IMG/VR virus record: IMGVR_UViG_3300009550_000035
Coordinates: 1 to 33,143 of that record
Source of the DNA: a virus
Length of the DNA: 33,143 nt
Strand: one strand, 5' to 3'
Of this stretch, positions 9,589 through 19,067 are shown in pieces; position 1 is the stretch's first letter, and the number at the start of each line of letters is the position of its first letter. Under the pieces are notes generated by a model. It was not told where the DNA came from. It saw only the letters and a list, made by a program, of their open reading frames with translations, and ran no database searches. The position numbers were made by a program, and so were the translations under genes.

Positions 9589-11703
9589 TTATTTAATTAT
9601 ATCATATACGAAAGTTAACACTCCTTGCTCTGTACAAATCAGATCAATAATTGGAAGTGTGCTTAATTCCGAATTAGGTATAGTTGCAGCCAATTTACCG
9701 TATGAACCATTATTCAATCTACTCGGTGAATCAGTGTATATTTTTATATCTCTTGATGACATGAGAGGAACATTATTAAATGTTAATCTCATAGTTTGTC
9801 CAGTTTTCCATTGAACACTTGTATCATCAATATAGATTGCCAAATCTCCAGCAGCTTGATTAATAGTATCTAACCTAAGCATATTTGTATAGGTTTCTAA
9901 AGTAACAAATGCTCTCGGATTTACTACATTCAGATTTAACGGTGCAGTAGCTGTAATTGGAACATCTCCACTATCTAATGGTACCATTAACTTATATGCT
10001 TGCACATTATTAGAGATTTGAATCTGGTTAGGAGTATTAGTATTAACTGTTATACCAGTACCTTGTCTAACCACATCAGTATTATATTGTAATGTAGTTG
10101 CTACTTCTCCGTTTGCTAAATTTTGAATTTCATCAGAATTTTTAGCAATCAAATCTAATAATGTAGTACTACTTGCAAATGCTAAAGAAGCATTATCTAA
10201 TTGAGTTTGTAAACTATCAATTTGAGCCTGTAAGAATGCAGAAGTACTAACAGAATTGAGTGTATTTTCTACAGCATTTAATCTTGTTTCAATATCAGTA
10301 AGTTCTAATTGCTGTCTTTGGAATATTTGAGCAGATGTTTGCAACTGAGCAGATGCATCTGAAAATAAGCCCATTGAGAAAGTATTATAATCATTAACAA
10401 TTGTATCAATACCGGCAGTTCCAGGTGAAGCATCAAATCTTAAATTAATTTTAAATCCGTAACTATTACCATTTTGTCCAGTTACACGATTAGGTTTAAA
10501 CTTTGGATATCTTTGAATATAACCACCATCAGTTGTAGGTGTGATATTATCAAGTACTAAAATTCCATATAAATTAGTAGTTGTATTAGCAGAGTTACTT
10601 AAGTCTACCATATCATAATAAACTAACACTGCATTAAATTCAAAAGACTCAGATAAATCAGTACCATTAAATTGTGGAATAGTACTTATAGTTCCATCTG
10701 AAGTTATTTGTTGATAATCATTAGGATTAAAATCAACACTAATACCATCTAATTCACTTCTTAAATAAGCAGACCCTGTATATCCTGTTGGATTATTATA
10801 ATCAGCAGGATATTTTCTAATTTCTGCATTAAGAACACTTGTAAAAGTTGTAGGTTCAGTGAAATAAGAATCTACTGTATTAGGAGGAGTAGTTTCATCC
10901 ATCCAGTTGGCATCTGGATCTGTATAACCTGCTGGCCCTGGTCCTTGTAACGGTTGATCATAATCATACCAAGCTAATATATCCAAACCTTGTGGGTGAA
11001 CGGTCGCAGAGTTCCTTCCCATAATATATTCACTTGTACCTTGTATTTTTAATGAAGGTTGATAATTCGTATCAGATACTGATTCAAAGAGGATAGTGGG
11101 TGTTCCACCTACTTCTGTTGGTACATTAATATATAATTCTGTATAAGCTTCTCCGGCTTTATCTACATTATTTACAATATCAATTTCACCAATATATTTT
11201 ACTACTCTTCTATACTGTCTAGTTCCTGTAGTTACCTCATCTTCCTCAACAAATCTAGGGTCTGTAATACTGGTTGTTTTTTCTAAAGCAGTAGCTTCTC
11301 TAAATCTCATGGCACCACATTCCTTTAACCATTTAAAGAATACCCTTTCTGTAACACTTAGGTTTGTAGTGTTATCATATGATGCATCACTGATAATAAG
11401 TTCTTCTAGATTCAGCGCATAGTTTTGAAGACTTTCAGTAAAATTAACATTAGGGTCACCTTTTAAACCTCCACTCCAGATTGCACCATCTATTGTATCA
11501 AACTGCATATAGTTTTGATACTGACTAAATGTTGTCGGATCCAATCTATCAAAATCTGGTAGATTAAGAAGCACAAACTTAGAAAAGACTAATTTAAGAT
11601 CATCATTATTGAGAGTCCTAGATAAGTCTCTAGCTGCCGAAGAGAACGTGTAAAATGTTCCTCCATCGGCTTGCGGAGTTCTGATTAAGGGCGTTGTTGC
11701 CAT
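9589..11703 (-). CDS. Virion structural protein (704 aa) with trimeric-looking coiled coil, probable baseplate/fibre component
   Basis: Residues about 1-440 look like a globular beta-rich domain set starting MATTPLIRTPQADGG, with a helical patch (AARDLSRTLNNDDLKLVFSK). Residues about 450-530 are a heptad-like coiled coil (FQRQQLELTDIETRLNAVEN, then IDSLQTQLDNASL and LLDLIAKNSDEIQNLAN). A beta-rich C-terminal domain of about 170 residues follows and ends LTFVYDIIK. A head-coiled-coil-knob layout is typical of trimeric baseplate or short-fibre proteins. The sequence has no catalytic motif I recognise. It lies 22 nt after the 214-aa fibre-like gene and 23 nt before the 1287-aa gene. By position it could correspond functionally to the gp8-gp11 group of T4, but I see no sequence similarity that proves this. 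Confidence 0.75.
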   Translation of the reverse strand: MATTPLIRTPQADGGTFYTFSSAARDLSRTLNNDDLKLVFSKFVLLNLPDFDRLDPTTFSQYQNYMQFDTIDGAIWSGGLKGDPNVNFTESLQNYALNLEELIISDASYDNTTNLSVTERVFFKWLKECGAMRFREATALEKTTSITDPRFVEEDEVTTGTRQYRRVVKYIGEIDIVNNVDKAGEAYTELYINVPTEVGGTPTILFESVSDTNYQPSLKIQGTSEYIMGRNSATVHPQGLDILAWYDYDQPLQGPGPAGYTDPDANWMDETTPPNTVDSYFTEPTTFTSVLNAEIRKYPADYNNPTGYTGSAYLRSELDGISVDFNPNDYQQITSDGTISTIPQFNGTDLSESFEFNAVLVYYDMVDLSNSANTTTNLYGILVLDNITPTTDGGYIQRYPKFKPNRVTGQNGNSYGFKINLRFDASPGTAGIDTIVNDYNTFSMGLFSDASAQLQTSAQIFQRQQLELTDIETRLNAVENTLNSVSTSAFLQAQIDSLQTQLDNASLAFASSTTLLDLIAKNSDEIQNLANGEVATTLQYNTDVVRQGTGITVNTNTPNQIQISNNVQAYKLMVPLDSGDVPITATAPLNLNVVNPRAFVTLETYTNMLRLDTINQAAGDLAIYIDDTSVQWKTGQTMRLTFNNVPLMSSRDIKIYTDSPSRLNNGSYGKLAATIPNSELSTLPIIDLICTEQGVLTFVYDIIK

Positions 11704-11725
11704 GTATAGTTTTTTCTTTTAATTA

Positions 11726-12370
11726 TTATGATAATACATATCCTTGTCCACCGACGATATACCAAACACCTACGCCTGATCCATTGTCAATACATAAAAG
11801 ATGTACACTTTCACCAACTTTGTTTAAAGTAATAGTATCTGTTGTTCCTGTTGTTACTAAATTACCTGATATACCTGTAATTCCTACATCACCACTTCCT
11901 TCAGTACAAATAAAGAAAATTTCTTGTCCTATACTTCCACTATAAAGTGATATATCTAATACATCAGTAATGTCAGTGTTTCCAACTCTATACATAGTAT
12001 AAGGTGGAATTGCAGTACTAGTTCCAACACTAATCGCCATTGAAGCTCCCGCTGTAGTATCATTAAGTGTAGTTGGGCTTGTATCATTTCTGAATACACC
12101 ACCACCTGTCATATTTAAATTTCCAGTCATTTTAACATTCGTTAAAATATCAAAAGTACTGGCATTAATATCAAGGAGTATAGTACTCAAACCTACTCTT
12201 AATGCTTCAGTTGAAAGATTGTTTAAATTAGTGATAGTACCTGCTGATGGAGCAAAGTATGTTTCCATCGCATTTATTTCACTAGCAAGAACATTAAAGT
12301 TATCATTAATTACTAACCTCGATCCTGATAAAGAATCGGTTCCTAAAATTTCTGTTACGCTGATTGCCAT
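11726..12370 (-). CDS. Small fibre-like virion protein (214 aa)
   Basis: The N-terminus has M-A-I-S-V-T-E-I-L-x-T-D, then INDNFNVLASEINAMETYF. The N-D-N-F-N followed by a short helix is a common opening of phage tail or head fibre proteins. A closely similar opening is present in the collagen-containing fibre at the left edge. The middle is low-complexity Thr/Asn/Gly/Ser (MTGNLNMTGGG, RNDTSPTTLNDTTAG), suggesting a fibrous shaft. The C-terminal 75 residues (GQEIFFICTEGSGDVGI to WYIVGGQGYVLS) look like a compact beta knob. The start at 12370 is 2 nt from the stop of the 1374-aa gene, so the two are probably translationally coupled. The likely role is a short fibre or a baseplate decoration; the partner is unknown. 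Confidence 0.75.
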   Translation of the reverse strand: MAISVTEILGTDSLSGSRLVINDNFNVLASEINAMETYFAPSAGTITNLNNLSTEALRVGLSTILLDINASTFDILTNVKMTGNLNMTGGGVFRNDTSPTTLNDTTAGASMAISVGTSTAIPPYTMYRVGNTDITDVLDISLYSGSIGQEIFFICTEGSGDVGITGISGNLVTTGTTDTITLNKVGESVHLLCIDNGSGVGVWYIVGGQGYVLS

Positions 12371-12372
12371 TT

Positions 12373-15300
12373 TTATTTTGTTTGTTTTATATTTAAGATA
12401 TTTCTACCTTTTTTATATTTATTCCCATTCGTATCTGTAAGTTCTAATGTTATCATATACTTTCCTGGGTCTTTAAAAAGATATGTTAGATACTTGCTTT
12501 CAGAATATATATCAGCCACTGATGAGTTAGTAGTATTGGTGATAGTCCACTTAGGAGCTTCCTTTCCAACTATCTGACATTTATCATAGACAAACATTGC
12601 CCATGTCATCGGTGGTAATACTTTTCCGTCGTTAATAAACTTAGCTGTACCCCATGTAGGATTGCTAGTTATACTTTGGCTTGACCTATAAATTCTACTT
12701 AAGCAATCTACATTACCACCTATCGGTTCACGCTCAAAAGGTACATATCCTGATGGTGTAGCCGATGTTGCAAATATAGTATCTAATATTGTAGTTGATG
12801 GTGTAACTATCAACTTGCTTATATAGTCAGTATAAAGGGCATGCCCTAAAGGATTCTGTGAAGCAACTAATGCAGGAGTTGATGCCGTCCATTCTGGTGC
12901 TAAAGATCCTGCATAAGGAGTTATAAAATCCCATTCTGCAAAAATTAATAAGAATAAATATTCTCTCATTAATAATGCATTATATTCGTTATTAGATTGT
13001 CCTGGTTGTTGAACATACCCAGAAGTATCAAATGTACCGTTATTAATTGCTTCTGACATTGCAGCAAAAGTTGGACCTGATGGCGATGTTTGGTTAAACA
13101 CTGTAGGGTATGCACCAGGAAAACCAAAAGTAGTTATAGTATGTAAAACATGTTCTATTACTTCGGTAATCTGACTCTTAGGTGCTGTTACTGGAGGTGG
13201 TGTCTCCCATACAAAATCTACATTAGCATTATCATCATTTGTTGCGTCCCACCCTGGTAAAGTTTCTAAGGCCGGCGAATATTCACCCATTCCAACATAT
13301 CCTATTCTTTGAATAGTTTTTTTGGATTGCATAGATTGTAATACTGCTGCTTGTTTATTATAATTAATTCCAGAGGCAGTAGGATCTAATATCATTTCAA
13401 TAGTTCTTGCAACCTTTTCAACAAAACTATCATTTACAGCCGGTGCTCCGCTTATTGCACCAAGTGAAACTAAAGTCATTCCATTTATAGGTAATGATTT
13501 TTCAAAAGGTGGATATAAATTGGTTGCAGCTAATGGCCCACCAAAATAATCAGTTGCATTTCCTGTACCACTAGCACAAACTCTAATACCATCAACATCT
13601 ACTATATCTACAGATTTAAAATTTCCATGTAAACCAAAATATCTAGAAACAGCCTGGACAAACATTGCACTATTTGATGCATTTAAAACTAAATTATATA
13701 CATACTTATTAATAATAGGATTCTTACTTACATTTAATTGAGCAACCGCTTCTGCTAATGTATTAGTAGTTGCATCAAAGTAATGAGTCCCAGTTACACC
13801 GTCTTTATCTACAATCTTTAAATAAGTATTAGGCTTTATTTCACTAAATTGAAAAAATGCAGGTGTATCACCAGTAGTAGCTGTCATCTCCCACCATAAG
13901 TGGTATGCATTATCCCATGTACATAATCTATGATTTAAATTTTTCCATTGATATGGTCCACTAAAACTTGCCTTTCCATTATCTTGAAAGTTTGCCAATT
14001 GAAAATCAGTTGAGGTTCCAATACCAAATGTAGCTAAGATAGCATTAATTCTATCAAGAGAATCATATAAGCTTGGAGTTTCTTCGTCCCATGTTATTTT
14101 TGGAGAAATTGGTAAATCCCATAATGAACCATAATTTTTCCAAGTATACTTTCCTTCACTAACCCAACTATAATCTTTTTTTCTAGATTGATACCAACCT
14201 GAATATTCTACTTCTTTTCCTTCTACACAAATTGCACCTTCTTTAACGGATGAAGAAATATTATTATATAAATCAAATAACTTCATTTCAACATTATAGT
14301 TACCAATGTAAGGTAATGTTATAGGGAGAGTACCATATTGTCCTATAGTTCCTCTGATATTATAATAATATGCCGGGGATACTTCTGATGCATCTTTATA
14401 AATTGTCCATTCAATTTCTGTAAAGTTACCTGCTTCTAAACCATTCCAAGTAAATAAAGATTCTCCTGGTAACTGTATCATTGTAAATTGTCCACCACTA
14501 GCAGGATTGGCTAATGTTACACTTAACTTAAATCTATCAACTTGGTTTCCATATACTCTGATGCACGGGCCTATTTCATTTGTAACCTGAGACCAATCAA
14601 ACCATAACCAAGGGTCGGTTTGTGCAGTCTTTAATACTACGATTTGATTAAATAGAGATGTGGTTATAGTTTGGATAGTATCTCCTGCTACCACAGTATG
14701 AGAAACTCCAGTTCCAGTTCCTGGATCTTTTATTTCATATACATCACCAAGAGCTGCACCTTGTACATTTAAATCAAAGGTAAAGAAATCATTAGCATTT
14801 GTTAATTGATCCCATGTACTATTTACATTATCCCATGTAATATTATTAAAGCTATCATTTGTTAAAGTTACTAAAGCACCAGCCTTAACTCCTGGTTGAT
14901 CAGGTAAACTTCTTGATGATTCACCAGGCTTATACGGTAATGTTCTATTTAAGTTAGGAGCATATCTTGCAAAGTAAGCAGCATAAACTCCAGCCACAGA
15001 TTGTATAGAAACATTTCCACCATCCTGTAATGTACCTAATACACTGTTAGGATCTGGTCCAATTGGTGGAGGTGGTAATACTTGGCCTGGGATATAATCT
15101 ATTATCATATTTTGACCTACAGCAGTTTTACCAGCAGCTAATGGAGCAATGTAAGCATTACAATAATTAATAACGGCTTGCCCAACGATTGCTGCTTCCT
15201 CTAAACAAAAAGAATCAAAAGTTCTTAAATCTTCAATATATGTACATGAAGCTGGGGCAACTTTAAAATCAGTATTAATACCAGCTTTAACTGTATTAGT

Positions 15301-16497
15301 ATCATTCCTACTTATGGTATTAGTAACTTCTAATAAACCAAAATAATCAGCCTCAGCTGTAATACCTTTTATATGAGCATTAAGTGGAAGGTATTCATTT
15401 TCCAATTTTCTCTTTAATCCAAATAACTTAATTAATATCTCTTCTATTGTAAAGTCTTGTAATTCTTCTGTTATTGGTAAATCTTCATCATCATACTTAT
15501 CAGGAACTATTCTATTAATTCTATAAATAAGTTCAAACATACTAGTCTTCCTAAAGTTCTTATTAGGTAATGTTATAGTAAGATCATCAAATTGAACAGT
15601 AGGAGAAAATAAATCTACTTCACTACTTTGAATATATTTACCAAACTGTGGAGAATTAGCATTTACATTTTTCCAAAATTCTTTAAGCTTTAAATTATCA
15701 TATCCAAAAAATTTAATAGCATTTATTAAACCTTTATAAGAACCTATGAAAGGGTAAATGTTACTACCTTCCATCATGATCTCTTTTCTCTTAATATTAA
15801 TTTCTACAAAATCAGGTAATGCTTCTTTAATATTTGTATCTCTAAATACAGAACTATCAGATGCAATAACATTATAACCCATATTCTGAGTCATGACTCT
15901 TAGTCTTTCATCTTCCTCAATACTTTCGGCATATACCCAAAATTCTCCTATAATAGTATTACTGCATTTATCGGTAATGATTAATTTTCTTCTATAAGTA
16001 TTTTCAAATGAAGAAGAAAATGTTATATCAATTTGTAATGCTTCAGATTTTATTTGATCTGTGGTAATAAACCCAGCAGTATCAATTGTTTGATTTTGGT
16101 CATACTGTAAAGGTGCTATTAATTTATCTACCTTTATAAGAGGAGGTCCATCAGGTTCTTGTACCAAAGCTGACTGAGTCCCAGTATTAAAATCTTTATT
16201 GAATTGGAATAAAAATATTTCTGCAGGATCATTAGTTTCCCATGCTACATCCCAATCACACGTCTTACCAGTTACCGGTGCAGCTTCATAGGAGTGTGGA
16301 TAACCATACATAAAAGTTCCACTTGTCTTGTCTATTAATTTTTGTAAAATAAATAACTGACCTACTTCAAATAAATCTATAGAAACTTGAGGCAAGAAAA
16401 TATCACCAGACCACTTATCAGTAGTACTGTCATACTCCATATTGTAATTCTTCCCATGCTTATCGAAGAAATATAAATGTTGCCACTTTTTAGCCAC
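12373..16497 (-). CDS. Giant baseplate wedge protein (1374 aa), gp7-position, with PKD-like domains
   Basis: It lies directly after gp6-like and a small gene, where T4 carries gp7, so a wedge role is likely by synteny; I see no direct similarity to T4 gp7 (1032 aa). The first 330 residues are the most conserved-looking: charged and aromatic, including EALPDFVEINIKRKEIMMEG and SYKGLINAIKFFGYDNLKLK. Two PKD/Ig-like segments are visible. One is at about residues 686-760 (IEWTIYKDASE, then IGNYNVEMKLFDLYNN). The other is at the extreme C-terminus, about 1311-1370 (PKWTITNTT, then GKYMITLELTDTNGNKYKKG). The start codon is GTG at 16497, 6 nt after the preceding stop; the next in-frame ATG would remove about 19 residues. 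A Pro run (LPPPPIGPDP) breaks the middle. PKD modules are common in surface adhesion proteins. Confidence 0.75.
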   Translation of the reverse strand: MAKKWQHLYFFDKHGKNYNMEYDSTTDKWSGDIFLPQVSIDLFEVGQLFILQKLIDKTSGTFMYGYPHSYEAAPVTGKTCDWDVAWETNDPAEIFLFQFNKDFNTGTQSALVQEPDGPPLIKVDKLIAPLQYDQNQTIDTAGFITTDQIKSEALQIDITFSSSFENTYRRKLIITDKCSNTIIGEFWVYAESIEEDERLRVMTQNMGYNVIASDSSVFRDTNIKEALPDFVEINIKRKEIMMEGSNIYPFIGSYKGLINAIKFFGYDNLKLKEFWKNVNANSPQFGKYIQSSEVDLFSPTVQFDDLTITLPNKNFRKTSMFELIYRINRIVPDKYDDEDLPITEELQDFTIEEILIKLFGLKRKLENEYLPLNAHIKGITAEADYFGLLEVTNTISRNDTNTVKAGINTDFKVAPASCTYIEDLRTFDSFCLEEAAIVGQAVINYCNAYIAPLAAGKTAVGQNMIIDYIPGQVLPPPPIGPDPNSVLGTLQDGGNVSIQSVAGVYAAYFARYAPNLNRTLPYKPGESSRSLPDQPGVKAGALVTLTNDSFNNITWDNVNSTWDQLTNANDFFTFDLNVQGAALGDVYEIKDPGTGTGVSHTVVAGDTIQTITTSLFNQIVVLKTAQTDPWLWFDWSQVTNEIGPCIRVYGNQVDRFKLSVTLANPASGGQFTMIQLPGESLFTWNGLEAGNFTEIEWTIYKDASEVSPAYYYNIRGTIGQYGTLPITLPYIGNYNVEMKLFDLYNNISSSVKEGAICVEGKEVEYSGWYQSRKKDYSWVSEGKYTWKNYGSLWDLPISPKITWDEETPSLYDSLDRINAILATFGIGTSTDFQLANFQDNGKASFSGPYQWKNLNHRLCTWDNAYHLWWEMTATTGDTPAFFQFSEIKPNTYLKIVDKDGVTGTHYFDATTNTLAEAVAQLNVSKNPIINKYVYNLVLNASNSAMFVQAVSRYFGLHGNFKSVDIVDVDGIRVCASGTGNATDYFGGPLAATNLYPPFEKSLPINGMTLVSLGAISGAPAVNDSFVEKVARTIEMILDPTASGINYNKQAAVLQSMQSKKTIQRIGYVGMGEYSPALETLPGWDATNDDNANVDFVWETPPPVTAPKSQITEVIEHVLHTITTFGFPGAYPTVFNQTSPSGPTFAAMSEAINNGTFDTSGYVQQPGQSNNEYNALLMREYLFLLIFAEWDFITPYAGSLAPEWTASTPALVASQNPLGHALYTDYISKLIVTPSTTILDTIFATSATPSGYVPFEREPIGGNVDCLSRIYRSSQSITSNPTWGTAKFINDGKVLPPMTWAMFVYDKCQIVGKEAPKWTITNTTNSSVADIYSESKYLTYLFKDPGKYMITLELTDTNGNKYKKGRNILNIKQTK

Positions 16498-16503
16498 TAT
16501 CTT

Positions 16504-16773
16504 TTAATTTATTTTTTGATACCACTTAGGAACTGCAAAGTTAAAATAAATTCTTAGGTATTTAACTTTATTAACATAAAATACCATGATAGGATTCAAG
16601 TAATCTTCCAAGAACGTTTTAAGGTGCCTATTTCTAAACATGTACTTAGACATAGTTTTGTTTAGTAAAGTTTTAGAATAATCATATCCTGTATTTTTTA
16701 CTACCCAACCCTCTTCATATGTAGCTCGGTATAAACTAGGAAATCCTTTTCTATTATTTTTTACTGTAGACAT
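16504..16773 (-). CDS. Small basic protein of unknown function (89 aa) between gp6-like and the large wedge gene
   Basis: I do not recognise this protein. It is basic (many Lys/Arg) and aromatic, with Tyr/Phe/Trp throughout (FPSLYRATYEEGWVVKNTGY, YLRIYFNFAVPKWYQKIN). It has no signal peptide. The ATG at 16773 lies 1 nt after the gp6-like stop. It has one of the few AGGA-like ribosome-binding sites in the window (AAAGGAAAGTAAG before ATG), located inside the 3' end of gp6. The next gene starts 6 nt downstream. The tight packing between two wedge genes suggests a small wedge subunit or assembly factor, but this is inference from position. Codon use looks like its neighbours, so I treat it as a real gene. 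Confidence 0.65.
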   Translation of the reverse strand: MSTVKNNRKGFPSLYRATYEEGWVVKNTGYDYSKTLLNKTMSKYMFRNRHLKTFLEDYLNPIMVFYVNKVKYLRIYFNFAVPKWYQKIN

Positions 16774-16774
16774 C

Positions 16775-18631
16775 TTACTTTCCTTTTATTGTATTAAGCG
16801 TTGGTGTACTTTCTAATCTACCGGTATTTAAACCTGCAGAGTTAGCACCCGTCGCAATTGTAGTTCCTCTGTTTCTTTTAGTTTGATTATACTTTTCTTG
16901 TTGTATTTTGTTATAAAGATTATTAGCAATACCTTCTTTATAGAATACATTAAGTGAACTAATTTTATTAGCTTCTGGTATAGGCTCATAAAAAGTTCCA
17001 TTTCTATCTTTCCAACCACCACGAATAATTGCTAATTCATCATTTCCTATTATAATATCACCAAAGCTATCTAATCCTAATTGAGGATCTTCTCCTTTTT
17101 TCAAAACTATTTTCTTATTCTCTATAAGTACCTTTTGGTCTGTTACTGGATCGGTTCCATAAACAGGTACAAAATAAAATCCGTCTCTAATAGCTTTTTC
17201 ATTTTGCTCAGAAATAAAGAATACATTTACAGAATCAATTCCTTCTACATTTTCAATTATAGAAATAATATCCGACCTTGGAATTCTATCTCTTCTATTT
17301 ACGTTTAAGAAATATTCATCTAGATTTTTTCTTATCTCAATTCTTATAGCATCTTTATCATAATTATCAAACCATCTTACTACTATATTAAGAGCATATT
17401 TTCTAATGATAGGTTGAACTATTCTAGTCTCAGCGGTTACAACTTGTCTTCCACTCTTGTTTAATATTTCATAAGTCATTTCCTTTTCTTGGTCTGTCAT
17501 AGTAAATTCAACTTCAGGTATACTAAAATAATCTAAGTCACTAGTCAATTTCTTTTTAACATCAGGAATTAAAAACAAGTAAATAATGTTATCATCATCT
17601 AAGTATTCATCATTCTTAGTATTATAAGCATCAATGAAAGACCAAAAGTCATACTTACTTAAATAGTAAATATAATTATTAGGATTAGCCAATACAAAAG
17701 AATTACTTGCATAAGGAGCAATTAATCGAGTAAAGGTAGGATCTTCAGAATCAGAACCAAACATTGGATTCCTTGTAATATTCATTGAAAGAATTTCATT
17801 TAAATCTACTTGTTCACCAGAAGAATCTGTTCCAGGATCTGAAAACTTAATATCTAATTGTTTTCCACCAATATTACCAGCCACACCTCTAGTCTTTACA
17901 TAAGTTATTCTAATCCTAGATCCTAATGCAGGCGGTCTACCAAATTGATTATTTCCAAAGAAAACAGATAAGCCACCATTAACACTAGTTTTAATCATAG
18001 CTGCTTCTTCTCCATTATTCATATCATATATTGAATCTACTAATTTCCATTTTTTGCCATCAACAAAACATTCAACTAAATATTGATCCGTAGGTTCTTT
18101 GGTTGATAAGTTAAAACTCTGTAAAGGGTTACCGGATCCTGTAAATGATTGTTCATCCTTTTCACCTTGTATAACCTCAACATTTACAAATTGCTTATTA
18201 CTTTTATCTAATCTAATAAAATCACTATTGAATCTTAAAAAATAAGTTAAACCATTTTGACCTATTTCAAAAGATGCACCATTCATAATTTGAACATAGT
18301 CACCATCAAGAAGGGTAGATGCACTTGTATTTAATCGTAATCCAATTATACCTCTTGCAGATATACCTCTTGTAGGATCATGTCCAGTTAATCTAGATAA
18401 TCCATAAATAGATTCAATATTCCTAGCTCTTGAAATATTCATTTCAGTTGCTACTGCTTCTATATAAAAGAAAATCATTTCACCTAAGTTAGAAACTACA
18501 GTTAGAATTTGACCAAACGGTGAAGCCGGAGTAAATACTTCAACGGCCTGGTCATAAGTTCTCTGGAGGTATTCAAATGAATCCTCAAATAACTCAGTAG
18601 CCTTTAACCTTGTTTTACTAAAAAATGACAT
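16775..18631 (-). CDS. Baseplate wedge protein, gp6-like / baseplate J-like
   Basis: This is the structural core of the wedge that forms the inner baseplate ring around the hub. At 618 aa it is close to T4 gp6 (660 aa). The N-terminal half is helical near the start (QILTVVSNLGEMIFFYIEAVATEMNIS) and then has a J-like core with GRPPALGSRIRITYVKTRG, matching the G-x-P-x-x-G-x-x-I-x-[IV]-x-Y pattern of baseplate J/gp6 proteins. The C-terminal half has YALNIVVRWFDNYDKDAIRI followed by DRIPRSDIISIIENVEGIDS, typical of the gp6 C-terminal dimerisation region, where variable loops are followed by an I-x-x-[IV]-x-G-[IV] signature. The gp25-like gene precedes it by 13 nt, as in T4 (25 then 6). The sequence ends with a polar, Thr/Asn-rich tail. 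Confidence 0.88.
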   Translation of the reverse strand: MSFFSKTRLKATELFEDSFEYLQRTYDQAVEVFTPASPFGQILTVVSNLGEMIFFYIEAVATEMNISRARNIESIYGLSRLTGHDPTRGISARGIIGLRLNTSASTLLDGDYVQIMNGASFEIGQNGLTYFLRFNSDFIRLDKSNKQFVNVEVIQGEKDEQSFTGSGNPLQSFNLSTKEPTDQYLVECFVDGKKWKLVDSIYDMNNGEEAAMIKTSVNGGLSVFFGNNQFGRPPALGSRIRITYVKTRGVAGNIGGKQLDIKFSDPGTDSSGEQVDLNEILSMNITRNPMFGSDSEDPTFTRLIAPYASNSFVLANPNNYIYYLSKYDFWSFIDAYNTKNDEYLDDDNIIYLFLIPDVKKKLTSDLDYFSIPEVEFTMTDQEKEMTYEILNKSGRQVVTAETRIVQPIIRKYALNIVVRWFDNYDKDAIRIEIRKNLDEYFLNVNRRDRIPRSDIISIIENVEGIDSVNVFFISEQNEKAIRDGFYFVPVYGTDPVTDQKVLIENKKIVLKKGEDPQLGLDSFGDIIIGNDELAIIRGGWKDRNGTFYEPIPEANKISSLNVFYKEGIANNLYNKIQQEKYNQTKRNRGTTIATGANSAGLNTGRLESTPTLNTIKGK

Positions 18632-18644
18632 TTACTTTATTATT

Positions 18645-19007
18645 TTAAAAAAGAGCACCAATTACTCTTTGTTCATTTACAAAAATATCAACTAAGCAAC
18701 CATCCCTTTCTAATGTAGAAAAGAAACTTACTTTAGTATTTACATCAAAGCCTGCAAAATCTGGTAAACAGTATGCGGTTATTTGACTATTAATATTATT
18801 TTGTATCGTGTTCTCATTTAATACTAAAGAAAATATTAATTCATCTAAGTTACACCCTACCCCAGGTGCTCCTAAAACATCGCCTTTTCTAGTAAAGAGG
18901 ACATTTTCTATCTTAAGAATTAATTGAGATAAGCTATCACTAACCTCTAAAGTAGCATCATTGAACTTCGGAGCTTCTGCGTCTCTACTATAAATATCTC
19001 TAATCAT
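18645..19007 (-). CDS. Baseplate wedge protein, gp25/GpW-like
   Basis: The protein has 120 aa; T4 gp25 has 132. The segment SQLILKIENVLFTRKGDVLGAPGVGCNLDELIF matches the family pattern: a helix, then [LF]-x-T-x-x-G-[ED]-x-x-x-x-P-x-x-G, then a second helix that starts the sheath-docking core. The region after it (TIQNNINSQITAYCLPDFAGFDVNTKVSFF) fits the second half of the fold. The exact EPR motif often seen in gp25 proteins is not obvious here. In contractile systems this small protein clamps the first sheath ring to the inner baseplate. It sits immediately before the gp6-like gene, the same order as T4. A 60-nt gap upstream contains a copy of the recurrent AATATATAATAAAA motif. Confidence 0.85.
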   Translation of the reverse strand: MIRDIYSRDAEAPKFNDATLEVSDSLSQLILKIENVLFTRKGDVLGAPGVGCNLDELIFSLVLNENTIQNNINSQITAYCLPDFAGFDVNTKVSFFSTLERDGCLVDIFVNEQRVIGALF

Positions 19008-19022
19008 TTAAGAACACTAATT

Positions 19023-19037
19023 TTTTATTATATATTC
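19023..19037 (-). promoter_or_regulatory. Recurrent AATATATAATAAAA motif before gp25-like gene
   Basis: Minus strand reads GAATATATAATAAAA in the 60-nt gap, ending 15 nt before the ATG at 19007. It resembles the extended T4 late promoter (TATAAATA) but is not identical. Function is inferred from repetition in front of several genes. Confidence 0.4.
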
Positions 19038-19067
19038 TCTTTTATTTTAATAGCTTTCAGATTATAA

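Noticed and set aside
9542-9814. A 90-aa plus-strand frame across the 1287/704-aa gene junction
   Set aside because: It opposes two well-supported minus-strand genes and its product is unremarkable; it is a shadow in A/T-rich DNA.
16828-17308. Small frames over the 3' half of gp6-like
   Set aside because: They are out of frame with a recognised baseplate protein and have no independent evidence.
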